From Cacajao melanocephalus (lineage: Eukaryota; Chordata; Mammalia; Primates; Pitheciidae), in NCBI GenBank assembly GCA_963573385.1, contig CAUYLG010033140.1:62001-126000 (forward strand): 64,000 bases of DNA. The letters are read 5' to 3'. The notes beneath the pieces were generated by a model that was given only the letters and a program-made list of their open reading frames with translations, was not told where the DNA came from and did not search any database. Positions within the stretch are counted from its first letter, which is position 1, and each line of letters starts with the position of its first letter. The translations under genes were made by a program, and so were the position numbers. This document shows positions 1 through 12,244 of this stretch, in pieces.

Positions 1-164
1 CCTCTTTTTGGAATGCTTTGCTCTGGGAAAATTTCTACTAATCCTTCAAGGCCTCAAATGTCACTTCATTAGGATGCTGTCATCCCTTGACCTACCCTGA
101 AAGTCAAACACTAACTTTCTGTCCTTCTGTACATATATCTGCAAAGGTGAAATGAGCAACTGTT

Positions 165-640
165 CATTCAATAAACATCTGAGCATTTGCTTTGTGCCAG
201 GCATTGTAATAGATACAAAGTAATGAACATGACAGACACAGGTGCACTCTCACAGACCTTACTATCTAGCAGGAGACAAACATTAAACAAATAGAACCAT
301 GATAACTGCTTTAAAAGAGAGTGGGGAATACCAAGTACTATGAGATTATACAAAAGGTGAACCTGCACTGGTCTAGGATTAGAAGAAAAAGCATGGACAG
401 AAGGGCATGAAAAGCAGCAAAACAAGTGGGAGATGGAAAGCCCAGAGGTGTAGCTGGAACTACAGATGTGGACCATACTATTTAAAACAATAACCCCGTC
501 CAATCCCAAATTCCAAATTTTTAGCTGGGAAGAGACAAGATCAAATTTTAGCTTTAGAAAAAGCAAACTGGCCACAGGGCAGAGAATGATCTAGAGGAGG
601 AAGTCTAGTGGCAAAGAAACCAGTAAATATCCTTCCATCA
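165..640 (-). repeat. Old LINE (L2-type) remnant
   Basis: Text such as GTGCCAGGCATTGTAATAGA, followed by a diluted CTTACTATCTAGCAGGAGA motif, resembles the widespread L2-type consensus in antisense. It lies in MBIP intron 6. Open frames here are fortuitous. Confidence 0.45.
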
Positions 641-804
641 GTCTAGGATAGAGACCATAGTGGTTTCAACTCTAGTAGTAGTAGTAGAAATAAGACAGAA
701 GTGGGCAGATTTGAAAGATAATTATTTACAAGGCAGAATCAACAGACACGGTGACTAAATGGGGAGGGAGACTCAGGCTCTGCACCCAGTCAAGATCTGG
801 GTTT

Positions 805-935
805 GAACAGGATGCAGTGGCACATGATTGTAGTATTGCTGACAGGGGAGGCTGAGGCAGGAGCATTGCTTGGCCTGTAAGTTCAAGTCCAGCCTGGGCA
901 AGATGGTGAGACTATCTCTTTTACTTTTCTTTTTT
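805..935 (+). repeat. Alu monomer (FLAM-like)
   Basis: One Alu-left-arm-like unit: GGATGCAGTGGCACATGATT, a middle GAGGCTGAGGCAGGAG, then CCAGCCTGGGCAAGATGGTG and a T/A-rich tail. There is no right arm. This fits an ancient free left Alu monomer in MBIP intron 6. Confidence 0.7.
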
Positions 936-1213
936 TTTTTTTTTAAAGAGTTGTCACTTACTAACTTAGGCATGTTGTTTGGGCTCTTTAAACTTCAGTT
1001 TATTTATCTGTACAATGATAACAGCACCAACACCTCAAAACGGTACTACGAACTTTTAAGTGAACTGACATATACTTAACACTTCCTAAGTGACAGGCAC
1101 TTACTGTTTAAGAAATGTTAGGAGCGCAACAAAAATTTGGTGACTAAATGAACTAAAATTTTTTAACCATTTGCAAAGGTACATTATGAGGCACCACTTA
1201 GCACTTTGCTTAC

Positions 1214-1366
1214 CTGTCTGTAACCGCAAGTGGGCCTCAATATTTTGTAGTCGTTCTTCTACAGCCTGATTACCACAATCTCGAAGCATGCTGTTAGGTT
1301 TATGACCTGACCCTGGAATTCCTTCAGGTCTAGTCTGTGGTCCATATGTATTCACAACTCTAGAAA
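1214..1366 (-). CDS. MBIP: MBIP coding exon 6 (residues 213-263 plus one base)
   Basis: This 153-bp, phase 1-1 exon has acceptor AATTTAG and donor GTAAGC. It encodes a Gly/Pro-rich linker (YGPQTRPEGIPGSGHKPN) and then the start of a heptad-like helix (VEERLQNIEAHLRLQ), which I take to be the beginning of the zipper-like region. The following exons, with the rest of the zippers and the basic cluster, are outside the window. Confidence 0.92.
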
Positions 1367-4300
1367 CTAAATTAAGAAACTTTTGAGCCTATGTACATTT
1401 ATGTTTCAAAAATCAGAAATTCTTACTCCCTAACAGCATTTTATATTTTTTTCATAAAGACTACCTAACCACAAGTATGAAGGACGGCAAGATGTTTTTA
1501 TTCTAAAATAAAATTTAGATGGGAAAGTTATTTTTATTCCATTTTGCTAATAGTCTAGACTTCTGTCGGTGACTCAGATGTTATGTTGTGGTTACTTACC
1601 TTTTACGTGACTTTTAAATCCGGGGTAAGGGGTAAAAATCGCATCAGTTCTTGCACAACTATTTTCTAAGGAGAATTTAGATAAATATAAGTTTAAATAT
1701 ATATTCTTTCCTTCAAATGTATGAGATTTTAATAAACTTCCAATAATTCATATCAACATTTTGCTCATAGTAATTTTAATAAATAACAATAAATTGCCAT
1801 CACACACAGGATAGAATTTAGTGACCTTTTTTACCTATAAAAATTTATAACATCTAATATTCTTATCTAATGTTCATATTTATATACAGAAAAGCCATCA
1901 ACATTAAGTGGCACAAATTAATACAATTTTTAATGAAAACCAATGTCACCACTTGGCCACAGGAGAAAATAATCTACTATACAGTACTGAAATTCTGCTT
2001 AATCGTAGAAATAAAAGTCATCATTTTTACTACAGTTCTTTTAATCCAGTATTTTTTATTTTACTGACCAAATTAGTGAACACCCAATAAAAAGAATTAT
2101 ATATTTAACACATTTTTATTTTAAAATTCCACACAAAGACAACCTCGAGACCTCAAGTGCACATACATTTCCACTCTACCTAGACTTCCAGTGTTCATTT
2201 TAAAAATCCCTCATCACAAAATTGTCATCTACTTCTCATCCTACCACTTGCTGAAAAGTACAGTTTCTTTCAAATTAGATGTCAATGCATAAATTACAAA
2301 AGGGGAAAATTGGAATGATGTTAACACAGAACACGACTAATACTGTTAACATAATTGTTATACATTAATATATAGTGTATATAATATATGATACTACATA
2401 GTAATAATATATACTTCTGTTTGAAATAATGTTTAAAAACCACACATTGGCAGTAAATATCCTGTAAAATTCTCTTGAATATTTTGTAAGAAATGGCTGG
2501 TGAGACTATTTTAAAAAATTATTTTTTCTCCCCCATGGAATTTCAATTTTAAAAATTCCACTGCTTATATTTAGGCTAAATTCATAGGTTATTAAAAGGA
2601 ATGCACTAATATATTAAAATACATTTTTTTTTCAGTTGAATCTCCTAATTCTGCTGATAAATCAAATAGTATGAATAAAATTCCAAATCCACTTAGCTTT
2701 TATATCTAGAGACTAGTCATCTTTTCTTCTTTTTTTTTGGATGTACCTCAAAATATGCTTAAAGGGTCATCCTTTTTCCATTCTCTTCCTACCATTTCAT
2801 GCGGCTAAGGGTTAAAAAAAGAAGCTATTCCAGAACTATATTCCAAACATATAGATTAACTGACCCATCAGTGAGAAATTCAGCATGGTGTGAATGTATG
2901 AGTGCTAGTCACTCTCCACAGCAATTCTTGCTAGCACTGTTTTGAGCCAGCAAGGAATTGAATGGGCCAAGGAATCCTGCTGAGCGTTTCAATTCTTGTC
3001 AATTTCTATCCCCTGGTGGTTTATAATAATAGAGTTAGCAGGGAGAACAGAGGAATAACATTAGTGACACATGTCCTTGCTCTCTCAACAAACCCTTTCT
3101 CATAGTCGCTTGTAGTTGGTTGCAGTACCTGAGATTTTGCCATTGTTGCACCTATTCTGAAAAGCTACTAGGAAAATATACCAAATTTAGATATGCACAT
3201 GTATAATGTTAATAGTAGCACACAGCTAAATTCAGGACCAGCTTATATTATTTCATTATTAAGAGAATCAGTGTACCAATGTGATATGAGTCATTTCTAG
3301 GTTCATCTGACAATTCTATGTTCATAATAATTTTAGCCATGAGATATTAGAGGCAACAAGAAAAATGTTCATTCCAATTATGAACTCTTCTCCATAATTT
3401 TTCCTAAGAACTACTTGTTCTGATTATTACTATGATGCCTGAGTATGATCTATGGCACTGCTTTACAATATTTTGTATTCTGCAGCATATCTGCAGATTT
3501 GTAAATCTACTATAGCATCAAGTGAAGAGGTAAAGGAGAATCTGATGAAAAGCAGCAAATGTATGCACTATGACAGAAAGGAAAAAAGCAAGACATCATG
3601 GTCTTCATGATAAACTGGTTGTACTGTGACATAGGACATTTCAAACAGCTCAGGGGTAGTGAGAAAACTGCTCCCTCTGAAGGAATATTAACTCTACTAA
3701 GTTCACTTATATATTAACATCATGATTTCATAATACATTTATAGGTTTGAAATTCATACAGCTTAGTTCCTTTTACTATTGAGATTGATCAACCTTGTCA
3801 CTCATACCTCACCTCCATTTCCTAAAGGAACTTTAAAATAATCTTCACCTTTGGTAAACACTTTTAATGTTTGCATTTATTTGATTTTTGTGTAACCAAG
3901 ATCAAAACCAATTTGCAATATAGTCTATTATTAAGCAGAAGAAAACTCTACTGCCTTGGTTACTAACTAAACCTGTGAAATAAACTGAAATGTGTTCTTA
4001 AAGCTATTCATTTAAAAAATAAAAGATTAGAGCAACTATAAAAATTGTACTTAAAACCCTATGAAAATTAATTTTCAGGTAGTTACCTTGATTACAATCA
4101 ATAACGTTGCAAAATTCCCTGACGTTGTTTTCATTGATTTCAGCTTGCTTTCTTTCAATAAATGCAGATATTCGTCTGTCAATCTACAAACAAGTTTTAA
4201 CAGTGTAAACTTAAGATTTTTTAAAGTAATACCCTCTCATCCCCACCAAAAAAACTTCTTACTTCTGCTTTCCCAGCCTTTATCTGAACTACTTCTGGAT

Positions 4301-7300
4301 CAAAATGGATCTGTGTCTTTTTCACATCTCCTAAATCACATTCTTTGTGCTTTTCTTCCTCTTGCAGGTCGCCAAAGGAAAATTTGTCATTTACTTCATT
4401 TTTGTTCCCCATTTCTGTTTTTCCTATCTCTTCAACAGCGGTTGTATTCTCCTCTTTAACTGGAGACTGAAGTTTTGCTAAAAAAGGCTGAGAACAACAC
4501 AATTCCATCTGCTGAGATTCAAACTGACCAAAATTGATTACACATTTAATATATTTACATAAATGTCTGCTAAATGAAATATTTAATATCAATTACTAAA
4601 TATAAAAAGTTAGTACACCAGGACACATACATCTGACTGCATATAAGGATTTACTATTCTTTGCTATTGTAACCATTATCATTTGCTATAAATTTTAAAA
4701 GGAGAGAGGAAAAAAGAAAAAAGATCAGAAAACCTAAGGAAATTTAAAATTTTCTTTGAGAGAATCATTCTGTCACTCATCTTTTATTTTGTGCCAAATC
4801 AAAGCCTTCAGCCTCTGGCACCAATGCCACTTAATTAACATGTCATTCACATGCCTCCTCAGAACACTAAGGCTTAGTATTTTTCCTCCTTAACAGGAGA
4901 GCCAGTGCTCTCAGTCAGCAAAGCCCTGCATTATCACTGTATCACTGGAGATTCTCCACTTGAAACTGCAGTTGGCCAATGTGAATGAGGAAGCACAGAC
5001 ATGAAATATATAGGTGTTAGGCTGAGTGAACACTCAGACTTTTCCTGACATGGCAAATATCTTCTTGGGTCATAAAATTAAATTCTAAAAAAGAAAACTA
5101 ACAAGAAAAAAAATCTATAGCTGAAAACAGGCAGAGGCCTATCACTATACTACGGGGGATAAAAACCCCTATTGTAGAATATAAATGATATTACCCATTT
5201 ACTGTTCCCCTCCCCCACTCCACACAATTAGGCCTCACTTGAGCTCTACAGCTCACTACTCTGCCCCTTAAAAACAGGGTTAACTATTACTTTTAACATG
5301 AAACAGTTAAAATTTCCCACAAAGTCAATAAATGGAGGGCTGAAAATTAATGCCTATTCCATTAGTCAAAACACACTAACACTAATAACGTTCCAACTAT
5401 TTTTTTCATACCCACAATTTTGCTTCCATTGTTTGCTCTACCAAATACTCTTCTGAAACCTTATAACACCTTAATCACAGTAAACTGACCAATCCAAACG
5501 GTTCTTCCACTTATATTTTTGACACTTCACATTTTAAACTTTGATTAGAGATAAACTGCAAACTTACATCAATTATAATTGGAAAGATGTTCAATTAGAA
5601 ACCAGCAAGGTCATAATACTGTTCGGTTAACATGAAATATTTAAAAATAAAACAGTGCTATTATAAATACCGGTTCAATATTAACTTCTAATATAAAGAA
5701 TAAATTATTTCAAACTGTTAAGAAAAAGAAATAAAACAGTGATGGCTACTTACTAAGATGAGACATTAATGTCACAGAAATTACTTTCTTTTTAAAAACT
5801 ATGCTGAAACTGTTTAATTGCAATAGACACTCCAGGATGTGTCATGCTGGGATAATGCCCCTTCTTGAACCACTGAAAGCACTCCATGAGCCTCCAAACT
5901 CACCCAAGGCATGGAATCATTATCATAGCATGACACACACCTGCCGTGTCTTATTGCTTAATTATAACCCACCATAGATGGAACTGTATTGAATTTTCAG
6001 TGCAGGTCTAGAATTGAACAGAATTGCGTTCATTCACTCTCAAACCCACATTGGTCTTTTGGGCTATATTCCCTTAACTATCCTGATCACTACTGAAATT
6101 AACAGATTTAGATCCAATCTGGATGTAAGTAACCTTTTATTAGCAACACTATTAATAGAGTGTTTAGAACTGACAAATACTCCAACTAATTTAACCACAA
6201 TTAATTTCTGTTTTCAATATCAGATTATCATTTCTAACAAGAAACTTACCTGTAAATCTAAAATGTGTTGTTCAAGTGCACTAAAGAGCAACGCAGGCTG
6301 GAATGCCGAAAGGCTTTGGAGCTTGTTCCAATCGATTGTAATTTTCACCACATCATCTCTGAGGTTAAGCTTCAAAAAGGCAAACCAGCAACATCACAAA
6401 AATTACATGATTAAGCTGTACATATGGAATTGTCACAAAAACAAGATTTCTAGAATAACGTGTCTATTTTGCTCAAAGTTAGCAAGTTTTACACTGAAAT
6501 GCTCTACCCAGTTACCATTTTAAAAGGCCAAGAAAGCTGCAGATTTTCATAAAAAACAAAAACAAAATGACATGTCATTCAAATTCTATTCTTGGGTCTG
6601 TGTGATGGGATCATTTTAGAGGTGAAACCATTCATGAAAGATGAAAAGATGAAGGCTCTTTTGATTCTTCAATATCTACAAACCTTTGGATGGAGTCCAA
6701 AATAGGCTTACCCTATTCAGAATCCTACTACTTCTAGCTCAGAGCCGTAAACAGAGGAAGCACAACTGTTTTGTGAAAGTTTTAACATGCATTTTTCTCT
6801 TTTAAGTATGTACACAAATACATACCAGAAATATATCATTATTCTGATGTCCTCCAAATCACACTGTTATTGTTTTCACCTTTAACCAATTTTTAAACTA
6901 ATTTAAAAGTCAAGATTATTCATACATATAAAAAGCAGGGATAAATGGCAACGTGTTTATTTCAAATAAAAAACTATTAGTTAGCTATGGAAGTCTGAAG
7001 CTGAAAAACAAAGACTTCTCCACAATAGTGAAATAAGTTGCCAGACTGGATGAAATGTCCAGATCTTTTGCTAAATGCTAAGATGTGAGGGCTCATTATA
7101 TGGAAATTTGTATCAGTTGGCGATCTAACAGAATAAAATCATACCCAGAAAACTACAAAGAACCTGAATATAAGATTATTATCAAAATGAGTGAAAATTT
7201 TACAGTGAGAGCACCCATCTGCAGTCTTCTGAGTGAATAAAAGTGAACTATCATAAACTTTTCTAGGGACATGTGTTTACAGTATGGCATAAGAATATAT

Positions 7301-10161
7301 TCCATAATAGAATCAAGTTAACATAAGTTATTCAAAATTCATCATCTTTTCTACAAAATAAAGGTGTTACGTGAGTTCAAATGCAGATTTTAAGAGTTAT
7401 AATAAAAAGATGAATCACTGTACAAAGATAAAAAAGATGTAAGGTTACCAATAAAAAGATATTAAATAAATACTATGTAACAGAAATTTACTGCCCTTTG
7501 AAGATGAGAACAGAATTTAAAAGTCCGTATTAAACAAGTGTAAAGATACGTGAAATTTCATGTAGGCTGTACTGGCAAAGATTAGAATATATTAAGACTT
7601 TACATTAAAGTTAATGCATTCATTTATATTACTTTAATGTCTATAAAGATTTTGCTAGACAACAACCCATATTATGTATGGAAGTAACCCATTAATATAC
7701 TTTTGTAGTCTTCAAAGAGATCTACACTCGATGATAGAAAACTTATAAACATAGCTTGGGGATAAAGCAGACAAATCCTCAACCAAAGCAAAGTATCACA
7801 TTTTCTAGAGAAAATAACTTATAGAAAAATAAGTCTTAATGTTTGGTTCATATTCTCATTTCAATTCAGCAGAATTACATAAACCTTCAAGTGCAATTAA
7901 GAATAACTGGTCTTTTAAGAAAACCACATAATAATGTCACAAATTAATTTTAAAACTATCCTAATACATCTAACTATTCATTCAACACATTCATTATTAG
8001 TCACATGAATTCTATGCATTTTGCCCTACAGAACTTGGAAGAGTAAACCATTCACTTGAAAATCTCTATTGGTCTGCTATTAATATAGACTATTTAAATA
8101 TGTAGTTTCATTAATAACTTCACTAATACAAAAATCCAAGCTATAAATAAATAATTGTTTAGCTTGGTAAGATGGGCCATCTAGAGGCAAGCAAAAAGCT
8201 TAAAATTAGCAAATTTTGTGATCCGAAGTAAAAAAACTCTTAACATTCAGTTTTGTGTTTCCTATTGAGATCTAATAATACAATGATACTTAGGGATGAC
8301 ACAAGATGAAGTTGGGCATGTTACAATACACATTTTAAAAATCCTTTAAAGTGGTTGCAAAATAAAATACTGATTTCTCTGGGGGGCAATTTTATAAGAA
8401 TGGAACTCTGGCTTTCACTCTTAAAAAACACTTCTCAAAATACAGAGTATTATGAACACAGTTTATATTTAATTGATGAAACAATCATATTTTTGACACT
8501 TGTATAGGAAGTCCCTTCACTGTGTCACAGTAAAGTCATCAAATATTTACTGTCAACATTTTTGACAGGTGACATAAGTAAACTGTAATCATTTCTTTAA
8601 TTGTACTTTAGAGTACTTGAATGCTTAAAATTTTCTAATGAGTTTGAAAAATTCAGTATGCAAAATATTTCAAAAGAAACGTTTAAATCACTGCTCAATA
8701 ATTTTTTAAAAAATATTCATCTTCTGTTAATAGGTGAGCATAAACTTTTTTTATCTTGACAGAAAATAAACTTAAGTTCCGATGTCGCCATAAAAAGTTC
8801 TCTAACTTTTAAACCATTTAAAGGTTTTGGTTCTTAAGACTAGAATGTTAATAACAAAAGACCCCAAGTGTTTAAAAAATGTTTTTGGTAAGTACTTGGC
8901 AAACAATTGAGTTTAAAAGTTGTATCTTTTAGCAGATTTCATTAACAATTGCGTCATTACATAAAACCGCTTAACTTACAGTAATGTTCTTTGTTAAGAC
9001 ACAACATACTACGATTTTTAAAACTACTTTAGTAACTTTTTAAAAGACTGATTCTCCATCTACTCAAGGCTTTAAAAATAATTTTCACAAATCAGACAAA
9101 TGTTCTATTTTCATAGGAATTTACCATTATCTTTGACACAAATGCCTGCCGTGTCCACATGCGCTAGTACCAGCCCCAAAACAAACTTTTACGGCTAGAA
9201 AATAGTCTATGTAAGATAAAAATATTTTCTTTTAAAAGGCAGGTGAAAAAGCATACTTTTAAATTGTTTCACATTTAAAATTTGCCTTGAATTTAACACC
9301 ATGAAACGAAACAGTGACTTGATCGCAGAGTAAGAAGCCCATGTAAATTTAAAACCAATTTTACCACATTTCTGCAAAAGCGATTTATCAGCCAGTTAAA
9401 TTAGTTAATAGTTAAATAACGACAGTTCCATCGCAAACAGCATCAAAGAGGGATAACTCATCCAACTTTACGCTAGAAGTATTTTAAATGAATTCCTTTT
9501 ACTCTCCTCTCCATCTGAAAGGGTAATAGATGCACAAAACAGCCCGAAGGAAAGAAGAAATAAACAAAACCAAGTGACTCATAGGAACAAACTACTCTCT
9601 CCTGTCCCCTAAAAAAGCTAATAAGCGCGTGCTTTTCTGTAAATCTCAGGCCTACTGATCAACCAAGTCCCATAATTGAGTAAGTTGGAAGAAAAAGGAG
9701 CCTGAGCGCGAGGCGCCTCCTAAATCCGCAGTTAAGCTTTTCCACATTCATTCTCTCCAAGCCTGCTCCTCTCGGAGCCGGGTTTTCACTTAAACCATCC
9801 TCACTCACTCCTGGGGAGGACAGCTGCAAGGTAAACTACTCTGCAACCAGTACCGCCATCCTCCTCACTCCGACCAAGACGGCTCGGCCCGGGCCTTTCC
9901 CCGACCTCGGCTTCAAGGGCCGCACCTCATACTTCGGCAGGCCTTGCCGCCCCCGGCCTCCGTTAGAGGAAAAGAATGAGGGGGAGGGGCCGGATGGTTT
10001 CCATACCCTCAATCCCTAAGGCCACCTCTCACCTGTCCAACCAGGGTGTGCAGGGAGCGAAAGATTTCGCAGAGCACCTCTCGGGAGAGGTTGGGGCTGC
10101 ATCTTCGCTCCAGACTCCTGTCACCGCTACTCGGGCGACTAAGCTCCGTGGCAGCAGCCAT
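1214..10161 (-). CDS. MBIP: MBIP, MAP3K12-binding inhibitory protein 1 (5' part, exons 1-6; 3' end outside window)
   Basis: Joining 10161-10033, 6369-6250, 4487-4263, 4183-4087, 1665-1600 and 1366-1214 on the minus strand gives one uninterrupted frame of 263 codons plus one base. Every intron begins GT and ends AG, and the phases agree. The protein starts MAAATELSRPSSGDRS and matches MBIP as I remember it; the human protein is 344 residues, so about 81 C-terminal residues lie beyond the left edge. MBIP is known as an inhibitor that binds the kinase MAP3K12 (DLK/MUK), and as a subunit of the ATAC histone acetyltransferase complex in the nucleus. Its leucine-zipper-like motifs and basic cluster are C-terminal; only the beginning of that region is in exon 6. 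Differences from remembered human MBIP cluster in residues 1-158, while residues 159-263 appear identical. I see no frameshift or stop, so the locus looks intact. Confidence 0.93.
1600..1665 (-). CDS. MBIP: MBIP coding exon 5 (residues 191-212)
   Basis: This 66-bp, phase 1-1 exon encodes Glu-Asn-Ser-Cys-Ala-Arg-Thr through Lys-Ser-His-Val-Lys. The acceptor is TCCTTAG and the donor GTAAGT. The Pro/Tyr/Gly-rich core (IFTPYPGF) suggests a turn or loop between helical parts. It matches remembered human MBIP fully. Confidence 0.9.
1666..4086 (-). other. MBIP intron 4
   Basis: A 2.4-kb AT-rich intron between exons 5 and 4. It includes a TA-rich stretch near 2355-2395. No repeat family was recognised with confidence and no gene is seen. 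Confidence 0.65.
4087..4183 (-). CDS. MBIP: MBIP coding exon 4 (residues 159-190 plus one base)
   Basis: This 97-bp exon begins Ile-Asp-Arg-Arg after a TTTGTAG acceptor and ends with one base of a Glu codon before GTAACT, a weaker donor than its neighbours. It encodes a basic helical stretch (AFIERKQAEINENNVREF) followed by a Cys-containing segment. Only 79 bp of intron separate it from exon 3, close to the lower limit for vertebrate introns. Confidence 0.91.
4263..4487 (-). CDS. MBIP: MBIP coding exon 3 (residues 84-158)
   Basis: This 225-bp exon (75 codons, phase 0-0) encodes an acidic, low-complexity linker rich in Glu and Lys that starts Pro-Phe-Leu-Ala-Lys-Leu. The acceptor TGTTCTCAG was chosen because it makes the total with the remembered C-terminus 344 residues, the human length. 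Two other in-frame AGs lie 21 and 24 bases upstream and would add 7 or 8 residues. The donor is GTAAGA. From memory, residues 93, 106, 121, 133 and 136 differ from human. Confidence 0.9.
4488..6249 (-). other. MBIP intron 2
   Basis: A 1.76-kb intron of largely unique AT-rich DNA. It contains one clear inverted repeat (5838-5937), listed separately. No coding potential was seen. Confidence 0.75.
5838..5937. repeat. Inverted repeat, 20-bp arms, in MBIP intron 2
   Basis: The left arm 5838-5857 (TGTGTCATGCTGGGATAATG) and right arm 5918-5937 are reverse complements at 18 of 20 positions, with a 60-bp loop. The match extends outward imperfectly with a one-base indel. It could be the ends of an old short DNA transposon or a hairpin in the MBIP pre-mRNA. 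Confidence 0.75.
6250..6369 (-). CDS. MBIP: MBIP coding exon 2 (residues 44-83)
   Basis: This 120-bp, phase 0-0 exon encodes 40 residues, starting Leu-Asn-Leu-Arg-Asp-Asp and ending His-Ile-Leu-Asp-Leu-Gln. The acceptor is a pyrimidine run followed by TTTTTGAAG and the donor is GTAAGT. The segment is hydrophobic and helical in character (LQSLSAFQPALLFSALEQ). A plus-strand frame at 6014-6523 overlaps it and is a chance frame. Confidence 0.92.
6370..10032 (-). other. MBIP intron 1
   Basis: About 3.7 kb of AT-rich intron runs from a GTGAGA donor in the CpG-rich part to the TTTTTGAAG acceptor. I see no Alu, L1 or other recognisable repeat and no second gene. The lack of young repeats within the first 10 kb contrasts with the intergenic part. 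Confidence 0.7.
10033..10161 (-). CDS. MBIP: MBIP coding exon 1 (residues 1-43)
   Basis: The ATG is at 10161-10159 and the exon is 43 codons long, ending Val-Gly-Gln in phase 0 before a GTGAGA donor. It is serine/arginine-rich at first and then has a leucine-spaced segment (LSREVLCEIFRSLHTLVG) that is probably helical. The start is the first ATG in a GC-rich leader and lies in a GTC-ATG-G context, with G at +4. From memory, residues 8, 16, 22 and 31 (Ser, Ser, Ser, Cys here) are Asn, Asn, Arg and Tyr in human. Confidence 0.92.
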
Positions 10162-10255
10162 GACACCTTCTCAGGCCGCCCCACCACCAAGGTTTGCTCA
10201 CAGCCCCACCCCCTCCCTTTCCAGCTTTAGTCGCTCGGCGATGACGTACAATACG
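10162..10255 (-). promoter_or_regulatory. MBIP promoter / 5' leader
   Basis: Directly upstream of the MBIP ATG are a GC box (CCGCCCC at 10176-10182 on plus), a second C-rich box at 10204-10218 and a CRE/ATF half-site (TGACGT at 10242-10247). There is no convincing TATA box. This is the usual layout of a housekeeping CpG promoter, with transcription probably starting within about 100 bp of the ATG. The exact start site cannot be read from sequence. Confidence 0.7.
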
Positions 10256-10329
10256 GCGTCTCGTTTAGATCCGGGCTTGAGGCTCCACCCTCTCTATGTG
10301 ACTGACAAGCATGTACACCAATGAGTTGC

Positions 10330-11553
<1,224 letters not shown>

Positions 11554-11888
11554 TAACTGTAAGCTTTTTTTCTCTACCAAATTAGCAATCAGTTTCAGAT
11601 CACTTGTTTTCATTGAGGTGTTTCAGATTTGTTTCAAATATGGAGAACACTGATAGGCAACACATTTAGGAATATGCTTTGTACATTAAAAGAATACTGT
11701 CTTTAACAAGGTGCTGCACATTCCTTTCTTTGCCATCTTGATTCTGATTTTTCAAGTTTTACTTGTTCTTTTGAGCCTCTAATGGAGAATCAACTGATGG
11801 CCATTTGACTTGTATATTGCTTCTCCATGTAATTCTGTGATTTGATATCCAGACTGGCTCCTGTATCTTAGTATTCTTTACTTAGGTA

Positions 11889-12244
11889 CAGGTTGAGCAT
11901 TCCTAATCTGAAAATTCAAAATCCAAAATGATCCAAAGTTTGAAACTTTTTGAGCACCAATACCACAAGTGGAAAATTTCACACCTGATCCAACATAACA
12001 GATCATAGTCAAAATGCAGTCAAAACTTTGTTTCATGAACAAATTTATTTAAAACATTGTATAAAATTACCATCAAGCTATGTTTATAAAGCATATATGA
12101 AACATAAATGAATTTTGTGTTTAGATTTGGACCCCGTACCCAAGATAGCTTATTATATGTATGCAAATATTCCAAAATCTAAAAAAACTGTAAGTCTGAG
12201 ACACTTCTGGTCCCAAGTATTTCAGATAAAGGGTACTCAACCAC
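11889..12244. mobile_element. Tigger-group nonautonomous DNA transposon
   Basis: Terminal inverted repeats CAGGTTGAGCATTCCTAATC at the left and the complement of GGTTGAGTACCCTTTATCTG at the right bound about 356 bp. The element is flanked by TA on both sides (11887-11888 and 12245-12246), the target duplication typical of Tc1/mariner-Tigger elements. No transposase frame remains. The exact subfamily is not assigned. Confidence 0.75.

Larger units (their letters stand above)
9690..10290. promoter_or_regulatory. CpG-rich region over MBIP exon 1
   Basis: CpG dinucleotides are frequent here (for example around 9875-9960, 10120-10160 and 10230-10265) and scarce elsewhere in the window. The region covers exon 1, the promoter and the first 340 bp of intron 1. 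A YY1-like ATGGCGG is at about 9853-9859 on the minus strand. It is the only CpG-island-like stretch in 64 kb and fits a single broadly expressed promoter. Confidence 0.75.

Noticed and set aside
4061..4459. 132-residue open frame on plus
   Set aside because: It is antisense to MBIP exons 3 and 4 and crosses their splice sites.
6014..6523. 169-residue open frame on plus, the longest in the window
   Set aside because: It overlaps MBIP exon 2 on the opposite strand and flanking intron, has no recognisable domain and is best explained as a shadow.
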